A stretch of DNA of 64,000 nucleotides, taken from positions 2,976,001 through 3,040,000 of the forward strand of contig NZ_JAJVCN010000001.1 of NCBI RefSeq assembly GCF_021390435.2. Direction: 5' to 3'. The DNA comes from Kibdelosporangium philippinense. GTDB lineage: Bacteria; Actinomycetota; Actinomycetes; Mycobacteriales; Pseudonocardiaceae. Positions 61,718 through 64,000 of the stretch are shown here, in pieces. The notes beneath the pieces were generated by a model. It made no database searches, was not told the DNA's origin, and saw only the letters and a list, made by a program, of their open reading frames with translations. The translations under genes were made by a program, and so were the position numbers. Each line of letters starts with the position of its first letter. Position 1 is the stretch's first letter.

Positions 61718-61725
61718 GGTATAAC
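61718..61725. promoter_or_regulatory. overlapping divergent -10 elements, jetD and phosphotriesterase genes
   Basis: Only 20 bases separate the two starts. Plus strand: TATAAC (61720-61725), six bases, GTG 61732. Minus strand: TATACC (61723-61718), six bases, ATG 61711. Both have the geometry of leaderless actinobacterial promoters and share the TATA core. Confidence 0.5.
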
Positions 61726-61731
61726 AGGCGA

Positions 61732-62516
61732 GTGAACGCGGTCCGAACGGTCCTTGGCGACATCCCGCCAGAAGAGCTGGGCATTTGCGACGCCCACGAC
61801 CACCTCTTCCTGCGCACGCCCGCACTGCCAGGTCAGGAGCTCGACGACGCGGCGGCCGCGTTGGTCGAGGTCCAGCGGTTCGCCGCGCTCGGTGGCCAGT
61901 CGATCGTGCAGTGGACGCCACACGGCATGGGACGCCAGTGGGACCGGCTGGTCGAGATCTCCCGCGCGACGGGCGTGCACATCGTCGCGGCGACCGGGTT
62001 GCACCAGGCCAGGCACTACGGCTCGCTCGACGACATCTGGGACCGGCTGGCCGAGGTGTTCATCGCGGAACTGTCCTGGGCTGGCATGATCAAAGTCTCC
62101 GGGGACTTCCACGGCCTCGACGACCACGCCCGGCACACCATGACCGCGGCGGCGCAGGCACATCGCGTGACCGGAGCCCCGATCGGTGTGCACCTCGAAG
62201 GCGGCACCGGTGGCCTCGCGGTGCTGGACCTGCTGTGTGGGCGGTTGGAGGTGCCGCCGCACCGCGTCATTCTTGGTCACCTGAACCGGTCGCCGGATCT
62301 AGGCATGCATCGTGACCTGGCGCGATCCGGTGCGTTCCTGGCGTTCGACGGACCGTCCCAGGCCAACCACGGCACGGACTGGCGGCTGTTCGACTGCCTG
62401 GCTGGTTTGATCGAGGCCGGGCATGTGGAGCAGTTGCTGATTGGTGGGGATACGACTACCGCGGCTGCTCGGTCGCGGCCCGGCATGTCGTATCTGGTGC
62501 GGGAGCTGCAGCCTAG
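61732..62516 (+). pseudogene. phosphotriesterase-like amidohydrolase (IS-interrupted)
   Basis: About 261 residues before the IS. Metal-binding CDAHDHLF (HxH, 20s), MIKVSGDF (Lys bridging position), GVHLEGGTGG (His), ILGHLNRSPD (His) and IGGDTTT (Asp) reproduce the phosphotriesterase family binuclear site. The insertion at CTAG (62513) ends the frame at STTAAQCDLGVGS; the true continuation PRVERE appears after the element. Only a short C-terminal helix region is displaced, so a residual fold is conceivable. Family members are lactonases or organic-ester hydrolases. Confidence 0.8.
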
Positions 62517-63983
62517 TACGACAGCCGCACAGTGTGATCTTGGTGTGGGGTCGTGATCATGGGTGCGGCCACCGCGTGATCAACTTCGAGGTGTGATTGG
62601 ACTCGAGGAAGACGCGGTGGCCGCGTCGGAGACTGTAGTAGACGAGGGTTTCGCCCGCTGGCGGGCCGGGTTTGATGACATGTTCGCGCTGGTAGCTGGC
62701 CGGTTCGCGCAGGCCGATTCGCGTGCCCGTGCTCAGAAGTACCTACTCGGGCTGCTGTCTGGTGTGGAGCGCAAGAACTCCTGGTCGTTGGCGGAGCTCG
62801 CCGGGGACAGCAGCCCGGACGGCATGCAGCGCCTGCTGAACTTCTACCGCTGGGACGCCGAGGCGGTGCGCGACGATGTGCGTGGCTACGTGCTGGCGCA
62901 TCTGGATGACCCGAGTGGGGTGTTCGTCGGCGACGAGACCGGATTCATCAAGAAGGGCACCAAATCCGCGGGTGTGCAACGCCAGTACACCGGCACCTCG
63001 GGCAAGATCGACAACTGTCAGGTCGGCGTGTTTCTGACCTATGTCTCCCGGCATGGCCGGGCGTTGATCGACCGGGAGCTCTACCTGCCGCAGAAGTCCT
63101 GGTGTGCCGACCGGGATCGCTGTCGCGAGGCCGGGATCGGCGACGAGGTCGAGTTCGCGACCAAACCCGAGCTGGCCCGCCGGATGCTCGCCCGGCTGCT
63201 GGAGGCCGGGGTCACGGTGGGCTGGTTCACCGCGGACGAGCTCTACGGCGACAACCCGGCCCTGCGCGACTGGCTGGCCGAGCAGGCGGTGAACTACGTG
63301 CTGGCGGTGTCCTGCGATTACCAGGTGACCACGCCGACCGGGCCGGCGCGCGCGGACGTGCTGGCCGGCCGGGCACCGGCGCGGGGCTGGCAGCGGCTCT
63401 CGGCCGGGCGGGGCAGCAAGGGCCACCGCTTGTATGACTGGCTGCTGATCGATCCCGGTCCCGGCGAGCGGCATCAGCTGCTGGTGCGTCGCTCGATCAG
63501 CGATCCGACCGATCTGGCCTACTACGTCTGCCACACCGCCGGTCCGGTGCCACTCGCGGAACTGGTGCGCGTGGCCGGATCCCGTTGGGCGGTGGAGGAA
63601 ACGTTCCAGTTCGCCAAGAACGAGACCGGGCTGGACCATTATCAAGTCCGCAAGTACATCGCGTGGTACCGGCACATCACCCTGGCCATGCTCGCCGCGG
63701 CGTTCCTGGCCGTGACCGCCCATACTGAACGCATCCGCACCCCACCACCGCCCCATCCGGCGCCGGAAAAGGGGGCGCCAGAACCGATCCTGATCGGCTG
63801 ATCCCGTTATCCTGCAACGAAATCCGACGACTCTGGGCCACCCTCACCCGTCCAGTACATCCCCGAGCACACATCCAGCACTGGTCTACCTGGCGCCGAC
63901 GCCACCAGACCCGCGCCCGTCACAGCCACTACCAGCGACAACACCGCAAATATCAACAGGCATAACACTGTGCTGCTGTCGTA
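62517..63983. mobile_element. IS701-family insertion sequence, 1467 bp
   Basis: Terminal repeats TACGACAGCCGCACAGTGT and TACGACAGCAGCACAGTGT, 18 of 19 matching. Flanked by CTAG (62513-62516, 63984-63987). 63802-63983 is the non-coding right end. Excision rejoins the phosphotriesterase as ELQPRVERE. Confidence 0.92.
62563..63801 (+). CDS. IS701-family transposase (DDE_5)
   Basis: 412 residues (GTG 62563; GTG 62593 is an alternative start). RWRAGFDDMFALVAGRFA and YLLGLLSGVERKNSWSLAE, then the nuclease: FVGDETGFIKKGTKSAGVQRQYTGTSGKIDNCQVGVF in parts (first Asp), WFTADELYGDN (second Asp), RWAVEETFQFAKNETGLDHYQVR (Glu). Complete frame, so apparently competent. Confidence 0.92.
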   Translation: MRPPRDQLRGVIGLEEDAVAASETVVDEGFARWRAGFDDMFALVAGRFAQADSRARAQKYLLGLLSGVERKNSWSLAELAGDSSPDGMQRLLNFYRWDAEAVRDDVRGYVLAHLDDPSGVFVGDETGFIKKGTKSAGVQRQYTGTSGKIDNCQVGVFLTYVSRHGRALIDRELYLPQKSWCADRDRCREAGIGDEVEFATKPELARRMLARLLEAGVTVGWFTADELYGDNPALRDWLAEQAVNYVLAVSCDYQVTTPTGPARADVLAGRAPARGWQRLSAGRGSKGHRLYDWLLIDPGPGERHQLLVRRSISDPTDLAYYVCHTAGPVPLAELVRVAGSRWAVEETFQFAKNETGLDHYQVRKYIAWYRHITLAMLAAAFLAVTAHTERIRTPPPPHPAPEKGAPEPILIG

Positions 63984-64000
63984 CTAGGGTGGAGCGGGAG
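63984..64000 (+). pseudogene. phosphotriesterase-like gene, continuation after the IS (partial)
   Basis: CTAG duplication plus GGTGGAGCGGGAG reads PRVERE in the frame of 61732-62516, matching the usual family ending RLRPRLERE. The gene continues beyond the window. Confidence 0.75.

Noticed and set aside
1..64000. tRNA, rRNA, known riboswitch or attachment-site sequences
   Set aside because: No tRNA-like cloverleaf, CCA-type end, rRNA block or recognisable riboswitch was seen by eye; a covariance-model scan would be decisive.

Overview
High-GC DNA with GTG starts, ATGA/GTGA overlaps, SARP-NB-ARC, DUF6292, SCO4848-family and F420-type genes points to a soil actinomycete, most likely Pseudonocardiaceae (Kibdelosporangium, Amycolatopsis or a relative; inferred from gene content, not from a search). 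No tRNA, rRNA or CRISPR array was seen.

Layout. 0-9 kb: the tail of a GH18 chitinase; a quinone-stress module (MarR regulator diverging from a ring-cleaving dioxygenase and an esterase, with a palindromic operator); anti-sigma-type and DUF6292 proteins; hemerythrin plus TetR; and a membrane-anchored XRE-nSTAND-WD40 protein split by a frameshift. 9-20 kb: a carboxylesterase cut by an IS; a 3-hydroxyanthranilate (2-aminomuconate) catabolic cluster with an MHS-type transporter, in which the decarboxylase (ACMSD) and a LysR gene have lost their 3' ends to a deletion; and a serine hydrolase disrupted by an IS and two frameshifts. 20-35 kb: Ca2+/H+ antiporter, PhoD phosphatase with a secreted propeller protein, SARP regulator, small housekeeping-like genes, a G-rich repetitive stretch, and an F420-type oxidoreductase/HxlR/SRPBCC operon. 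35-38 kb: the 2-methylisoborneol pair (GPP methyltransferase and terpene cyclase). 38-54 kb: sugar metabolism (isomerase, Gfo/Idh dehydrogenase, LacI regulator, an ABC importer of galactofuranose type with two permeases, one IS-interrupted, and a secreted GH2-LamG glycosidase), plus MFS, MsrA, MOSC and hydrolase genes. 54-62 kb: a complete type II Wadjet anti-plasmid operon in the order jetD-jetA-jetB-jetC. 62-64 kb: a phosphotriesterase-like gene cut by an IS701-type element.

Two themes stand out. (1) Four different insertion sequences each sit inside a gene with readable target duplications, so each target can be rebuilt exactly; with three frameshifts and one gene-fusing deletion this marks an eroding accessory region. 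(2) Strong palindromic DNA signals: a dispersed hairpin with a conserved arm between three convergent gene pairs, and shared 12-bp operators that link the LacI/ABC locus with the isomerase operon 7.5 kb away.
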